DNA from: Nereocystis luetkeana | Taxonomy: Eukaryota > Sar > Phaeophyceae > Laminariales > Laminariaceae | DNA length: 64,000 nt | Reading direction: 5' to 3' | NCBI GenBank assembly: GCA_031213475.1 | Contig: JARUPZ010000014.1 | Span: 6,974,174-7,038,173 of the forward strand | Shown: piece by piece, positions 34,022-46,987 of the stretch | Layout of the letters: every line of letters begins with the position of its first letter | How positions within the stretch are numbered: position 1 is the first letter of the stretch | Position numbers and translations under genes: made by a program | Notes under the pieces: generated by a model | What the model was told of the DNA's origin: nothing | The model's input: the letters and a program-made list of their open reading frames with translations, nothing else | Databases searched by the model: none

Positions 34022-34710
34022 AGTAATTTGAGTCCGCGTGCTGTGGAGACAGTACTGCTGTGTGCGATGAAAACATATCGACGCACGACCGACACACTGG
34101 TTGTGCTAAATGTCGACGGGTAAAACAAACAGTCTCATGTGAACTAGACACACAGCAGCGCATTGTCTTTTTTGCTTACTCTAACAGACAAACCGGAAAA
34201 ATGGGAACGAAGCCTAAAATGAGAACCAAGCCGTATCTCCAGAACCATGGGGTGTACCAGGTATCAGATAACCAAAATGATCCTGCGAAACCCCTTGGCC
34301 AGCCCTGTGAGAGGAGATCGTCAGAACGTCATGCTCCATCTCGTGCCTTCGGGTGGGCGCAAAAAGCGACATACGCTGGCTCTATTGTGATTTCTCTAGA
34401 TGCTGGCTACCGCGGCGATGCCGAGAACTTCCAGCCTGAGCGACAGCTCATTCGAAGGCTGCTGTACAGCCCCACAGGACTGTCAACTTTTTTTCTTGGA
34501 GTTGTACACAATTGGTTAGCTTTCTAAAAAAAACCGTCCGTTCTCATTTTTTGTTTCGTTCCCATTTTTCCGATTTGTCTGTAACTGCCTACGGAACAAT
34601 GTAGTGTATCTATTGCGTAGTTTTGCGACCACACAACTTGTATCTCTCAATTATTAATGATAGGATTGAAAGAACGGCTTGATGTGAAAAACACACACAC
34701 ACACACATTT
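34022..34710. repeat. R4 and R3 fragments and (CA)n
   Basis: R4 at 34,022-34,110; R3 tail pieces at 34,093-34,150 (GGTTGTGCTAAATGTCGACG) and 34,585-34,680; a short (CA)n at about 34,690-34,706. The plus-strand open frame at 34,060-34,527 overlaps repeats and shows no domain. Confidence 0.55.
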
Positions 34711-34889
34711 GAAAAAAGAGCTGACAACCAAAACCCCCGAAAGTTTTAAAGATGAAGTTTTTAAGAACACCTCTAAGACCTACTACTACAGTAGGACCGC
34801 ACTATCGTTTTACTATAGGTTTGCGTGCGTACCACAGGTACCAGGTACCAGGGAGCGAATTAACTGGAAGCAAACATGGGGGGGCAGGC

Positions 34890-35025
34890 GAGGGTCCATT
34901 ACAATCTGGGAGAAAGGATCTTCAGCTTGGTAGGCTGTTCAGGTATTTAGGCTCCTGTCGGGATCAAGGTACGGGAGAAGACCCAACTCCCCCCCTGACT
35001 CTAACCCTAACCATTAGGGGTGGGG
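34890..35025. repeat. Second copy of the telomere-like dispersed repeat (inverted)
   Basis: Reverse complement of 70-195: TACAATCTGGGAGAAAGGAT, TGGTAGGCTGTTC, GGGATCAAGG and CCCTGACTCTAACCCTAACC. Confidence 0.75.
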
Positions 35026-35029
35026 AATG

Positions 35030-38000
35030 TTGATTTCTGAAGGCCACAAAGTTTGAAAGATTCCCCTGATGCCCTTGTGGTCGAAGATGCGGTAGCAGAG
35101 TGACGACAAAGGGTGGTACGACGGGGAGGAGAGCGGTATGCGAGGGGAACGTTTGTGAATGGTACTATTGACTGTGCTCAATAGACACGACGTAGATGTT
35201 TCATTTAGTATCAGGGAGTTCCATATATTGATGTGGGATTATAAGAGCGGGAGATTAATTGTGCCTGCAATGTGATGGATAATCGTGTGGATGCGCCGCC
35301 ACCTGAGTCACTCGACAGCACTGATACGTAATAATATATATAAGAGAAGTTCCGTGATATTGTCTGGAGTCAACCACGCGTTCCCGTGCCAGATGCGTCT
35401 ATACCTTTAGAGATCAATCAACAGGTACAGGTATTGAGCAGGTGAACACCGTGGGGACTGACCGTGGTTCGAACGAAAATATCATTGGGCGGGAACACCG
35501 CACCGCCTTCTCCGCTATAGCAACTTCCTCCCTCGCCGTAAATATCGACACACCATCCATATTGTTTGGACATAAATTTCGACGCATCTTCGAGGGCCCT
35601 TAGAGTGGAGAAATTGACCCGTGAGGTGAGAAGTGGCAGGGTAGCAGCAAAATATTACAGTCGCCGTTTGGCCGTTTAGAGAGAAGGCACATCAGACGAC
35701 GGAGCGGTGGGGTTGAAAAGGCCTGCGTGTTTCGATCGACACCGGTAGTATTGGGCAGTTAAACCGCACAGGCGTCTACTGCACGTTGAAACTCACTCTG
35801 CACTCACATCATACACAAACCTGCTATTCGTGTAGACGGTAGATATAGGTTCAAAGGGGATTCGGACGTTTTCTTGGATGCATACGCCGCGACATTCGTT
35901 TTGAATCACAGCAGACCTTGCACGCGGTACTTCATGATACAGCAGGAGAGGTTAGGTGAGCAACTATAAACTCCTCGTACGGAATAATTCGAAACCCCGT
36001 CCAGCCGAACCCGGAGACGCGACAACCGAAAACTCGAGACTGATTATAGGGTTTCCCCGTAAAAAATTTAAAAACGTCGTGAAAGAACGTCGTCTCAGTT
36101 ATTTTCCGGCAAAACAAATCGTCGCGAAGTTCGCGGTGACGTTTGAACCACAGTTTGGCGAGTAGTCTGCGGAAATGATGTAGATCTCGACGTTCAGCCC
36201 GCTTTTTCATCTACCAGGTACCTGGTACCTGGTATTTCCTGTGCCGATGGCGCATTCCTCATACTCTCATCGCCTACCAGATACAAAGCATGAACCTGCA
36301 AGAACTAAAACGTCCGGTTTATCAACTGGCGCTACTGCCGTTGTACACCCCTTCCATTCGTGGGTCCAATCACGTGTGTGTTGATTACTGTATGTATGCC
36401 TGTAGCTCGTACAGCGGCAGTGGCCGGACGTACGAGTACATACAGCAAACACACCATCAGGTGTCATACCTGTTTTACTACTACTGCTGTAGTGGTATAA
36501 AACACTCGTATCTGGACAGCAAGCTTCGAAAACGCAAAACCATATGGAGCGATCCTCCGTCCTGCTGCTTCGTACATCATACTCGTACGAACGCCATATA
36601 CATACTCCGATGACCTGCTACATACAACCTCAAGCACACCCTGCTGCGGTACCGCCGCCTGCGTTATCCCCCCCCCTGCTCATCATCCTCGTCCTTTTCA
36701 TCTGCCTCCTCCACCCCGCTCGGACCTCCAACCACAGCAGCAGCTCCCCCACCTCTCGTGCCCACAAATTCCAACTCCGGTGAGCGTCACAGCGAGCCAA
36801 AGCTATCATCCAGACGCACTGGAGAGCTGTTGCTCCCGGTCGCCCTCAGAGGTCCAACGCCACCCCCCTCGACCCCCAGTCCGGCATGCTGCGGCTCTCC
36901 ACAGCCTTGGCGGTGGTCTCGGCTCGGCGGGGTGCCAGTGCAAAGGGGATGTCTTTTGCGCTCGCTGTTGGTGTGGTTGCATGCCCCTGGCTGCGTGCAC
37001 CCGAGGACATGTTTCCTCTCGTCGACAAGAAACTCAACATGCGATCAGCGCAGAGCTGTAGATGGGTTTCACACAAACAGAAAGCAGTATCTATCTCCCG
37101 CGGTGCCAGCCGGCCACACGTTGAAGCGGTATATGTCGTCGTGGTGCACTGCAGCTGCTGTGGGTTGCTTACAGCGCACGAGATGAGGGATGCCAAGGCT
37201 GGGAGATGGGGATGGCCTGGCTGCGGTCTGTTCGCAGCTGTTCATCCTCACGACGAAAAAAAATATGCCGTCGAAGTACCTCTCGTCAGATTTTTTCGTC
37301 GTGGTAAAAATTTCTAAGTTTTTGAATTTTTACGTATAATTTAGCGGCGTAACCTCTAGACGACTTTCTTTTGGCGAGACGACGATTTTCACGACTTTCT
37401 TTTTTTACGGGGAAACCCTATATTATAAACTACGGATAAAAAGCGGGAAACATGCGTTGGTGCATGGCGATGCCTCACGGTGGAAGACGGTTGGGCCTAC
37501 TGCAAGGGACGCGCCCAGAGTTTCTCGGGCGCGAAAGGTATTGATTCCACCCCCCCTACGAACAACAGCGGGGTACAGCAAAACTAAGCAAGGACATATC
37601 AGCAATGGTCAAAGCCGATTCCGAGCGATCAATGTCACGTTGAAATCGGCACTATCAAGCATATTATTCTAGAGCGCGCAGCTGTACGAGTACCACCTAC
37701 TGCGAGTGTCTTAAAATTTCTCCATGTATTCGTATATTGGTTTTGCTTTGAAACGCAATATCCTCCCACACGGGCTCCTTTAAGGAGCCGACGGCGTCAA
37801 CGCCATCCCTGTTCGACGCATGTACACCCGTGCTTCCTTCGCAGTTACGAAAGGGATTACCGTACAAAGGACATCGCACACAATACGAACGGGACTCCGT
37901 AGTACGGTGCTCAGCTACTCTTGTGCAGTCTATCTCGTGATGAAGGTGGACCACTTTCAGTCTTGCTAGATAGTTCTGGCGTCGCCATTGATAGCTTTTG

Positions 38001-38978
38001 ACACTAGGGCCGAGAAAGGCCGACTTGAGAGATTCACAGACGGCTTTCTAGCGGTTTTGGTGAGATGACGATGCCCCAAAGCCTGGCAGGAAGGGCCGCA
38101 TACGCAGAGGAATACAGGATTCTTCAAAGGGCACTCCGTCCCGACTGGGATCGTTCCAACAACACAATGATTACGTGTACGCGTATATGGCATTCAAAGT
38201 TTTCGTCAACAAACACATAAACTACCACAACCCTCGCAGGCCTTCTTGCTGGCGTGCAATATTCGGCATCCACGCGACATGACGGGGGTCCTGTATATCT
38301 TGTCTCGGGAGTGGTGACAAGTATAATATCTTCATTGTTGACCTGAACGCCACAGACTCGGGGTAATCATCCCTGATCGTCCTATCAGCCGCCCCGTCAA
38401 AGGTCAACCTTGATAAACCGAGTGACGGCAGATCCGGACGAGCGTAGGGTAGCGGAGGAATGTTTTTCCGCCACCAAAGTAAGCACTACCAGATGCACAC
38501 TACCGTCGCCTACGTGCCAACGATACCTACTGTGCAACGAGCACGGGAGATGCCAGGTATTCCCGACTATTGAGTTGAGGACATCCGTCCTCCTGTCTTA
38601 AATACGCCGACCTATCCGTGCTTCCCTCTAGCGTAACACGCGCGTCCCCGCAGATAATCCGCAGCGCCTTTGTCTCGCGAGCGGAACGGAAAACTCAGAA
38701 GCCATACACTTGAACTAACTTACGCAACAAGTCTGCTTTGTTCATCTCATGCCGAGTTGGTTTCGCGAGGCTCTCTACAGCGAGCTTACCAACTCTCACC
38801 TAGAACAATCCAAACTTTGGGCAAAAGACACATGCCACAAGTCGCGTTTCCACTCCGAAGGATAGCCTGGTACGATGCAGCCGTGTGTCAAAACTCTTAT
38901 GTTGTGCGCTCACAATCGAAAGACACTACGGACAATTACACAAATCTCAAACAAGTTCTCGGTTGGCTTTGAAACCTT
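35030..38978. other. No convincing gene; one CxC-like fragment
   Basis: About 4 kb of mixed sequence. The plus frame at 36,780-37,061 contains CQCKGDVFCARCWCGCMP and ACTRGH, a spacing like the Cys-rich CXC motifs of tesmin/TSO1-type or transposon proteins; it is probably a fragment. Minus frames at 37,697-38,193 are Cys-rich (CPLKNPVFLCVCGPSC) but broken. A donor-like GTAAGC follows CCACCAAA at about 38,478. TACCAGGTACCTGGTACCTGG at 36,212-36,233 is a dense cluster of a word seen all over the window. Confidence 0.35.
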
Positions 38979-40565
38979 TCAAAACATGCACTCAGTTTTT
39001 ATGCGGAATGAGGGGCTCCTCACTGCACCGTAGGACGGGATACAAAAACCAGATTTGCTGCGAGCCGTCGCGACCGTGCGAACGAGTCCGGCCTGGAGAG
39101 TCCCGTGATGAGGGCAGTGGGTGGGCTGCTTTCCGTCGAGTCCCAAGCGCGCTTGTTTCCTACACCTGTCCACTCGGCACCTGGTCTTGAAGTAGACCAC
39201 GTGGTCCCCCAACAGATCGCCCTTGTGGCTGCCGCATACGGTGGCTACATCATCGAGGTTTACACCCCAGCTCGGTAACCTGGTGCATCCGTTATGCGAG
39301 CAACGCCTGTTGCTGATGCCCATGATGTTTTCATCAGCGTGTTGCATGCAGCACGTTGCCGTTTCGCTACCCTCGGTATTGTAGACCGGTTGTTTCATGT
39401 ATGAGTCATGTGGGCAACGCCTTTCACCAACGATCACCATGCCGAATTCAGCATGTTGGTTGCAGTACGCCGCCGTCTTGCTACCCTCGACATTGAAATT
39501 TGGGAGCCTAGCGCAAGAGTCATATGAGCAACGCCTTTTACCAACCCTTACCATGCCGTCTTTAGCATGCTGCTTGCAGTACGCTGCCGTCTTGCTACCC
39601 TCGACATTGAAGCTCGGCTGTGTTGTGCAGGAATCATGAGAGCAGCGCTTGCTTTTAACGTCCACCATGTCGTCCATAGCATGCTGCTTACAGTACGCTG
39701 CCGTCTTGCTGCCCTCGGTGTTAAAGGTCGGATGTTTCGTGCAGGAGTCATGTAAGCAACGTCTGCTTTTAACGTCCACCATGCCGTCCATAGCATGTTG
39801 CTTGCAATAAGCCGCCGTACTGCTACCCTCGATATTGAAGGTCGGCTCTTTCGTGCAGGAGTCGTCTGAGCAGCGTCTGCTTTTAACGTCCACCATGTCG
39901 TCTTGAGCATGTTGTTTGCAGTACGCTGCCGTCTTGTTGCCCTTGGTGTTAAAGGTCGGTTCTTTTTTGCAGGATTCGTACGAGCAGCGCCTGCTTCTAA
40001 CGCCCACCATACCGTCTTCAGCATGTTGTTTGCAGTACGCTGCCGTATTGCTACCCTCGACATTGAAGCTCGGAATTCTTGTGCAGGATTCGTGGGAGCA
40101 GCGCCTGCTTTTAACGTTTATCATGTCGTCTCCAGCATGTTGTTTGCAGTATACTGCTGTCTTGCTACCCAGGATGTTAAAGGTTGGATGCTTTGTGCAG
40201 GAGACATGTGCGCAACGCCTGCTTATAACATTCACCATGTCGTCTTCAGCATGTTGTTTGCAGTACGCTGCCGTCTTGCTTCCCGCGGTGGAATAGATCG
40301 GCCGTCTCGTGCAGGAGAAATGTGAGCAACAATTTTTGGTAACGTTTATCATACCGTCCCCCGCATGTTGCTTGCAGTACACTGCCGTATTGCTACCCTC
40401 GACGTTGAAGCTCGGTTGTTTCGGGCAGGAGTCGTGTGAGCAGCGCTTGCGTGAAACGTCAACCATGCCGAATTCAGCATGTTGTTTGCAGTAAGCTGCC
40501 GTTACGCTGCTCCTGATGTTGAACTTTGCGCGTCTCGTGCAGGAAACGTGTGAGCAACCCACCAT
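38979..40565 (-). CDS. EsV-1-7 repeat protein, 13 repeats
   Basis: 528 residues in one exon. The start is ATG at 40565 (ACAATGG); the frame is open 17 codons further upstream but without an ATG. It consists almost entirely of ~38-39-residue repeats fitting C-x4-C-x16-C-x2-H-x12, e.g. CSHDSC, 16 residues, CKQH. I count 13: repeats 1-10 are canonical, repeat 11 has Tyr in place of the second Cys (CPHDSY), and repeats 12-13 are diverged and lead to a basic, repeat-free tail. The family is named after an EsV-1 virus gene and includes the Ectocarpus developmental regulator IMMEDIATE UPRIGHT; the Cys/His pattern suggests metal binding. The role of this member is unknown. It has no signal peptide or membrane segment. 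A second copy lies in the inverted arm at 63,742. Confidence 0.9.
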   Translation of the reverse strand: MVGCSHVSCTRRAKFNIRSSVTAAYCKQHAEFGMVDVSRKRCSHDSCPKQPSFNVEGSNTAVYCKQHAGDGMINVTKNCCSHFSCTRRPIYSTAGSKTAAYCKQHAEDDMVNVISRRCAHVSCTKHPTFNILGSKTAVYCKQHAGDDMINVKSRRCSHESCTRIPSFNVEGSNTAAYCKQHAEDGMVGVRSRRCSYESCKKEPTFNTKGNKTAAYCKQHAQDDMVDVKSRRCSDDSCTKEPTFNIEGSSTAAYCKQHAMDGMVDVKSRRCLHDSCTKHPTFNTEGSKTAAYCKQHAMDDMVDVKSKRCSHDSCTTQPSFNVEGSKTAAYCKQHAKDGMVRVGKRRCSYDSCARLPNFNVEGSKTAAYCNQHAEFGMVIVGERRCPHDSYMKQPVYNTEGSETATCCMQHADENIMGISNRRCSHNGCTRLPSWGVNLDDVATVCGSHKGDLLGDHVVYFKTRCRVDRCRKQARLGLDGKQPTHCPHHGTLQAGLVRTVATARSKSGFCIPSYGAVRSPSFRIKTECMF

Positions 40566-40726
40566 TGTGGCAGGATACTGCGGCAGTGAAGCACCTAGGG
40601 TAAAACGGGAGGGCACGTGAAGGCATCAAAGAGGTCTATGGCTGAGCCATCATACGTACTGCTTGTGGAGTTATTGGTAGCCGCTTACGGATTAGAGGGC
40701 CGCGAGGTCGAAAGGCGGACAACCTT

Positions 40727-40804
40727 GGTGTCACACGCTACATGTAACCACTAAGCTACCTTGGCGGGGGGCGGCATTGTATGCCGCTGTTTCGAAATAT
40801 GACA
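40727..40804. other. ~78-bp block present only in the left arm, tRNA A-box-like
   Basis: Absent from the right arm, where AACCTT-CGA-TGCTGGG is continuous. In minus sense it contains GGTAGCTTAGTGGTTAC, a good match to a tRNA/Pol III A box, and 45 bases later the shared TTTCGACCTC is weakly B-box-like. It may be a tRNA-derived fragment; no complete tRNA fold is visible. Confidence 0.35.
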
Positions 40805-41439
40805 TGCTGGGTGTAAAGCGTTTCGTTTGTCCTAGAAATACTCTCGAACGAGCCAGTTAGTGAAACTTGCTGCTTACAGTAGATGCATCCTACGGCAGGG
40901 CTGCACCTAGCATTTTATGAAGCACATCGCTTGGCCAGTGATTTACCCTAACGCACACCTGACGTTACCAAAGCTTTAATGTGCAACCTGATTAACATAG
41001 ATATTGTCTACGGGCTGGTTGAGGTGAATCCTGGAATAACAGTCAACAGTCGGAAGTTCACGTCGTTCTTGGGGGTAGACCCAAACCTTTTTCACACGTG
41101 TTCGATGACCCCTTGTCGTCCCGTTACCGGGCGGAGGTTCTACGTTTTTCTAACGTATGCCAGATATTTGTTTCTTTGTATATTGCTCGTGTTGTAGCTT
41201 AAGGGTGTCAGACAGAGGTCGTCATAACGAGTATGAATCACATCGAAGTCCGAACAATGGAAAATACGCTTTCCGTTTAATTGGTCTTGATAGGTAAAAC
41301 CAAACCACAAAGTATGACTTTCGGGGCACAACGAAGCGTTATACGGACGATACATCAAATAAGTAACCTACTGTTTTCGATGCGAATCTTTATCCAGTTT
41401 TTGACGTGAATCGATTTGGCTTATCATGTTGGAAGTGAG

Positions 41440-41694
41440 TCAACGCTCCCGGGAAATCCTGGTGCTTCGGTCGATTGCATCGGTGATCATGATGGAGACT
41501 ACAAAACGCGAAGATAAACGCGAAGCAACCGGCACAACAGACGCACCCGCACTCACAGACCATAGGTCAGCAAAACGCGGCGGTCGCAACTCAATACAAA
41601 TTAGGGTGGTCGCCAGCCCAGGCTCCCAACCATCTCGACCGTCGAACGGCACGAAGCCCAACCGATCGACCTCAAGACCGAACGTTACGCTCAA
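41440..41694 (-). other. Open frame conserved in both arms (unknown)
   Basis: Minus frame with VDRLGFVPFDGRDGW and RLSSRFVVSIMITDAIDRST. The right-arm counterpart (plus strand, part of 62,435-62,947) keeps the frame with roughly ten replacements in 85 residues, and the opposite strand is also open in both arms. Replacements are as frequent as expected without selection, so I do not claim a gene. Confidence 0.25.
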
Positions 41695-44600
41695 GACGTC
41701 GATATATCTGCAGGCGTTGAAGAGATCCTCCGCCAGCGCGAGAGGCTCTTGAGACCAGCAGCTTTCTAGGCTCCGCCGCCAGACATACCCAGAGGTGGGC
41801 GACCCCGCACACTCTACGACCCCTGCCGTCGCCCTCTTTCACTGCTGTTCGTTTTGCCACCTATGCGTGTGTGGTGTGCTGCGGCTTTCCTTTTTCCATA
41901 CATTTCGAACAAATTTGTCGTCGCTTCTCCCTAGCTGTCAAACACCGGCTTTCAAGAAAGTCTAATCGTAATATGATACCAAAAAGGGTACCTGGTATAT
42001 GTTTTCCAGATCGAAAAAGTTAGTTTACTGTTGATGCGGTCCCTTGCTATTTTTTGGCAGAAGAAGCAAAAGACGAAATCGCTTCGTCAAACGGTCCAAA
42101 CTGTGCTCGCAGAATCGTGTGCAATATTCCAAGACCGATATCCCGACAAAGTCTTGAATATTTTTTATTTGTCCGGAAAAAGTGAGAGTTATACGGTGTT
42201 GCCTCGAAGTCGCGTGGATATTTATATGTTCAACTTCAAATCGTTCAACACGAGTTCAATTGGTCCGATGCACTCACTTCATCGAAGTATTTCACTAACC
42301 ACTGCCCATATATGCCCCGGAATGCCTGGAACAGGCTTGTCCAGAATCACAAATAAAACCTGGTCGTTTCTTCGTACGGAATTGGCTAACTGTAGCTGCC
42401 CGTTTTCAAGGCCCGTGGTTTGTTGGAACACAATTTCGCCGTTAGCGCAAGTCCTACGACCCCCGAACAAAAACGGGCAGTGTCCACCTCTTCCGCTGTA
42501 TATTGTGGTCAGCGTAACACCTATTACGCGATGTTCGAGTAGATAATGTAAGCGGCATTCAGGTCTAAACTAATGTACGAGTTTGAGCTTGAACCAGCAG
42601 CTTCGACCCGTCATAGGTTCGTATCCAAACAAGTTTTCAATACACAAACAAAATTACAGCGAAAACAGTTGATTCCGCAGACATAATCTGCGAAAAGGCG
42701 CCAACCCTATCGTAGTACGCGTGGTTGAGCAGGCCAGAAGATGGTTCCGTCATATACCATCGGCTTCAGGGTAGTGTTGCACGGATTGGATGTGTGACGT
42801 GTGTGTCATTATCAAAGGTCTCTCTCGGAAAATTTCATGCTTTCCTGGTCGACACTCAAGAAACCAAGGGATGATTTAGACTCATCGTTATCACGGCATG
42901 CTTTCGAGTCAAGGCAGAAAAAAAGGCTGGCAAAAGCTTGTTGTGGCAACGAAGCGTTGAAGTGCTATACAATGGACGAGGGAGTGCCGTGGATTGACGG
43001 TATTTCGCCACATCTATAGCCCGGAGTACACTCAAAAGTCGGGATCGCCAATAAACGTTTGACGCTACATCTTCAGTGGACTCGCCCCCAGCACAAGGTT
43101 TCGCTTCAAAGCTCAATATGCTCTGGCCGGTGGAGCGCTTTACGTGAGCAGCTACCGGTTCGTATGAAAAAAAGAAACTATGCTTATCAGTGTCAGGACT
43201 AGCGCAAAGAAAGGTTGGTCGGGTTCCAGGAACACACCTCACGAGAATCGCGTTTCGAGCGCGAGATATTCACCTCTGAACCAGAGACGGACCACACGGT
43301 TCGATTGCCCACCAGTCGCTACACTCCCTAAACGAAAGGCACTTCGTAGCAAGGCAGCTTCCGTATAGCAGATTGATCTGCCTCCGCACCCAACCCCACC
43401 CGGACGAGGCCACCCTACTATTGTTCTGGTTCTCCAGTCTTGAGGAGCTCTAAGCCCCACCCAATCCCCGACTTTCGAGATGAATGAAAGCGCAACACCA
43501 AATGCCTAGGACCCAGCCCGACGTAGCGGTTGCATTTTTGCACTCAAACCTTTCTGACCGGTTGAGCTCCGTAGGTGAGAACCACCTGGTATTGTTTTCA
43601 CGTTTTCTAGCACATTTATTGTAGAACTATCAAATATCGGGAATAGAAACGTTGGTCGGATTGAGATGTTTTCGAGTTTTATTTCCGGTGAGACACGTTG
43701 AGCTCCCCGTGTGAGTAGCTCAGGGAAAAAGACACCACCCTCCGAGGGGCATGCGTCCTACGCATACACCGAGTAACACAAAATCATAAAAGATGGTGTT
43801 TACTACTATGTTCGGCAGCATTCCCATTCCCCGGCAGCCAGAAGTATTTCGTCAAAACAATCTTACCCGTATCGTGGCACCGGTGTTCGCATATATAAAA
43901 ATACACCCGGACGAGGGGACTGGGAGTCCAGCATCACGATTTCCGTGAAACACAGAGGCGTTATTTAATATTGCGCCGCCATTGGCCTACCTGCACATTG
44001 AACCCAGGACGTACTAGAGGCAGGGTCGGTGACAGCAATACATCGCTTCTTGTGGCTGAGTTTAGCACTACACTGCCCGAACCCGCCCCTCAGTCGTATT
44101 CGCCGAGCGCAAAAGCAAGGCACGGAGGACTGCAACTACAGCAAACAAGTAGCCAGATCAGACAAACGATAAGTTTTCACATGCTCGAAAATAAAAAACG
44201 CCCTTTTGACGTCCGTCGATATTTTGTTTTTTCACAAATACGTAAATGCAAGGTCTGCAGTATACTCTAGTACGGGATTGCGTAAACTTTACCGTCGGAC
44301 ACGAACCGCTCTTCTGAAAACGTAAATATCAGGGCACATACCACCTGTACTACTGCTCATGTTGTTCCTGTCAATTATGCCGTCGTTTGTTCTGATAACT
44401 GTGTTGGTCGTGATGGGACAGGAGGAATTGAAAATGAGTCCCGATCCAGAAAAAAACACAGCTCTTGGTGGAAACCATGTGATAGTAACTACTGTGTAGA
44501 GCACGATCGCCATCTCATTGAATCGCAGAACCTCATCCCATTTGGTGGGCATAGCGATAGACAGATTTGTCTGTCGGAGCCGAACGCAGCTGTGCGTCAA

Positions 44601-45887
44601 GCCATAAGTTGGTTTTTGCGTGAACAGATGGTGTAGAGAGCAAAATGTACAAACACTTGCACCAATACACCTCTAGTTTGGCGTTGGGTACTTTGACGGC
44701 CCGGGTAAGGTGCCGAGTCGGCATTAGGAACCGCACCCAATGCTTGGACAGCATCATAATCGGTTGATAACCTTAGTATTATTATACATGATTCGGAAAC
44801 CTGCTGGAATGACTCGTTTTTTTGTGCAAAGTCGACAAGAAAAACATCACCGGCCTAAAACGGTTGCCATACCCTGTGCCACAATTGTGGGAGAATGGTC
44901 AAAACCTGGTGCCATATTTGGATTGTTTGGACTTGTGCCCTCCCGAAAAAGTGGGAACAGGGGAAAAAATAAAAACACGATTGGGTCGAACCCTGTTCAC
45001 AGGACCTCATCGAGGCCGTCTTTTAATCCCTGCACAGCCCGTCACTGCACGTATGGCTACCTGGGCGTGGTATTCAGTAGCGGGCTTCTTGCGGTGCGCA
45101 TAACATCGATACACTAATAAACCCCGCAAATTGTACCAGAAGTCAAAGTACCAGTCTGGTCCTTCAGCTATACCTGGTAGGACCTTGGACAAGCCTGCAA
45201 ATACCGCAACACGCTTCCAACATACGAGGTAGTCAGTATATATATTAAGGCCACGCTGGCACTCAAGCGTTTCCTGGCCTCTCGGCTTCCGGTCACTCCA
45301 ATCTCTACATGTTTTATCGCAACAGGAAAAACAAACAACACCATTTCAATACGCTGCGTACAAAACTTGAACTCGAAAGAGGTTCATCACAGCAACTTGT
45401 GTTTCTCTTTATGTTGGCATCCCGCAGATTCTCACCAGAGGCCTACACCTCGACCTAGAGGTGCTGCGGTGGTCGCAACTAGACTAAGTTTGGTATACAG
45501 GAAATGCGACAAAAAACAACCATCAAGTAAAACATTGCACTTCACTTGCGGACAGGTAGAGCTCCTCACAGGAACTATCACCCCCCGCGAAATTGAGGGA
45601 TGCTGCTGATGGGGTGTGTGAGGGAGTCGGGTGCGCCAGATGGCAGTCGAACATAGCCAGAATCGACTCACGAGGTGTTTTCGTGTACTCGAAGTTGCGC
45701 GCGAGTCGCACAAAAAGCGGGCAAAAACCATGTAATGCTTTATTCACGAAAGGGAGCATAGCACAATGGCTACATCACCTATGAAGAAACGACCTTCACA
45801 AAACAGTGCTGTTCTCCAGTCGGATGGTGTATCTCTTCAGTAGTAACAGTCGCTATCGAAAATGCCGCACGGGGCGAAACTACGTTA

Positions 45888-45920
<33 letters not shown>
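45888..45920. repeat. (TA)n microsatellite
   Basis: Fourteen or more alternating AT units. Confidence 0.9.
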
Positions 45921-45921
<1 letters not shown>

Positions 45922-46987
45922 AGTTTTCCCTTCGGAGTGGCATGAGCGTAGCGTGTAAGAAGACTCTTGCCGAAATACCTATTGGGTGGGTTGGTTTGAC
46001 CTATTTCACCAATTGCAATTGTATGTGCTGCAGTTGGGGCAATAGCTTGAATGTACCTGTTAACAACCAAATATGTATTAGTAAAAAGAAAATACTAGTG
46101 GAACATACATGCAGATGAGGGTGACGCAAGAGAGCAGTTCTAATGACCGAAAGAGCAGGTAGTAATTATGTATTACAGCTGCTATGAGATATGAAGGCGA
46201 GATGAGCGTGATACCTGGTATGCAACTTCGACAGTAAGCACTTTCTCCACGAATCGCAGCGCCAGTAGACACATGTTCTGCGACACCTAAAGGTTCGACA
46301 ACGAACGAAACCTTTGGCGGACGCCCAAACCAACTACGACAGAAATTCCTCAAGGAAAAGCGTCTTCAACGAAACGTAGCAGTGGGCCCGGGGCCGGCGT
46401 GAAACGCAAAGAAGTCGAAGCGACGGGAGTAAGTCGTAGCAAAAATTCCCTTGCAAACGCGAATGTCGCTAATATCGACGGAATCAGCACCCTGGCAAAC
46501 ACCCAAGGTAGATTGAAAAAAACAGGATCTTTCGTTGCCCACAGCACCCAAAGAGGATGCGAAAAAGTTAGCTAGACCTTGGCACTCGCCAAGGCACTAG
46601 CGTGATGAAGGCGATGCAAAACCTGGCACTCTTCTTGGGTGGAAAAACCACCACCGGAACAAAATGAACCAGTCCGCTCCCCACGCTTGAACTCAAACTA
46701 CCCGCTGGCAGACTTGCAAGTACACGCACAGCGGATGTTTGCTGAAAGTATTAAAATATTATAGACGCAGGCGCACGCTGCAACGAAACGCCCTCAAACA
46801 CTTCTGTATTCAGACCCCAGGCGCAGACCAAAGGCAGATCAACTGTGTATGAAACTCTACCGGAAGATAATGATGGACACGAGAACAGACTCTTAAAAGT
46901 ACGAAGATCTATTCCGAGCCCGAACCGAGGAGATCGACCGACACAGCCTTCCCGCTTGGCGGCGCTTTTCTCCAGTTCCACCCGAGC

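Noticed and set aside
39397-40494. Several Cys/Leu-rich plus-strand frames and a 171-codon minus frame
   Set aside because: Shadows of the tandemly repeated EsV-1-7 gene in other frames.
43871-46350. An endogenous EsV-1-type virus insertion in the left-arm-only block
   Set aside because: I looked for capsid, polymerase, helicase or other hallmark motifs and found none. An EsV-1-7 gene alone is not evidence, since the family is abundant in host genomes.
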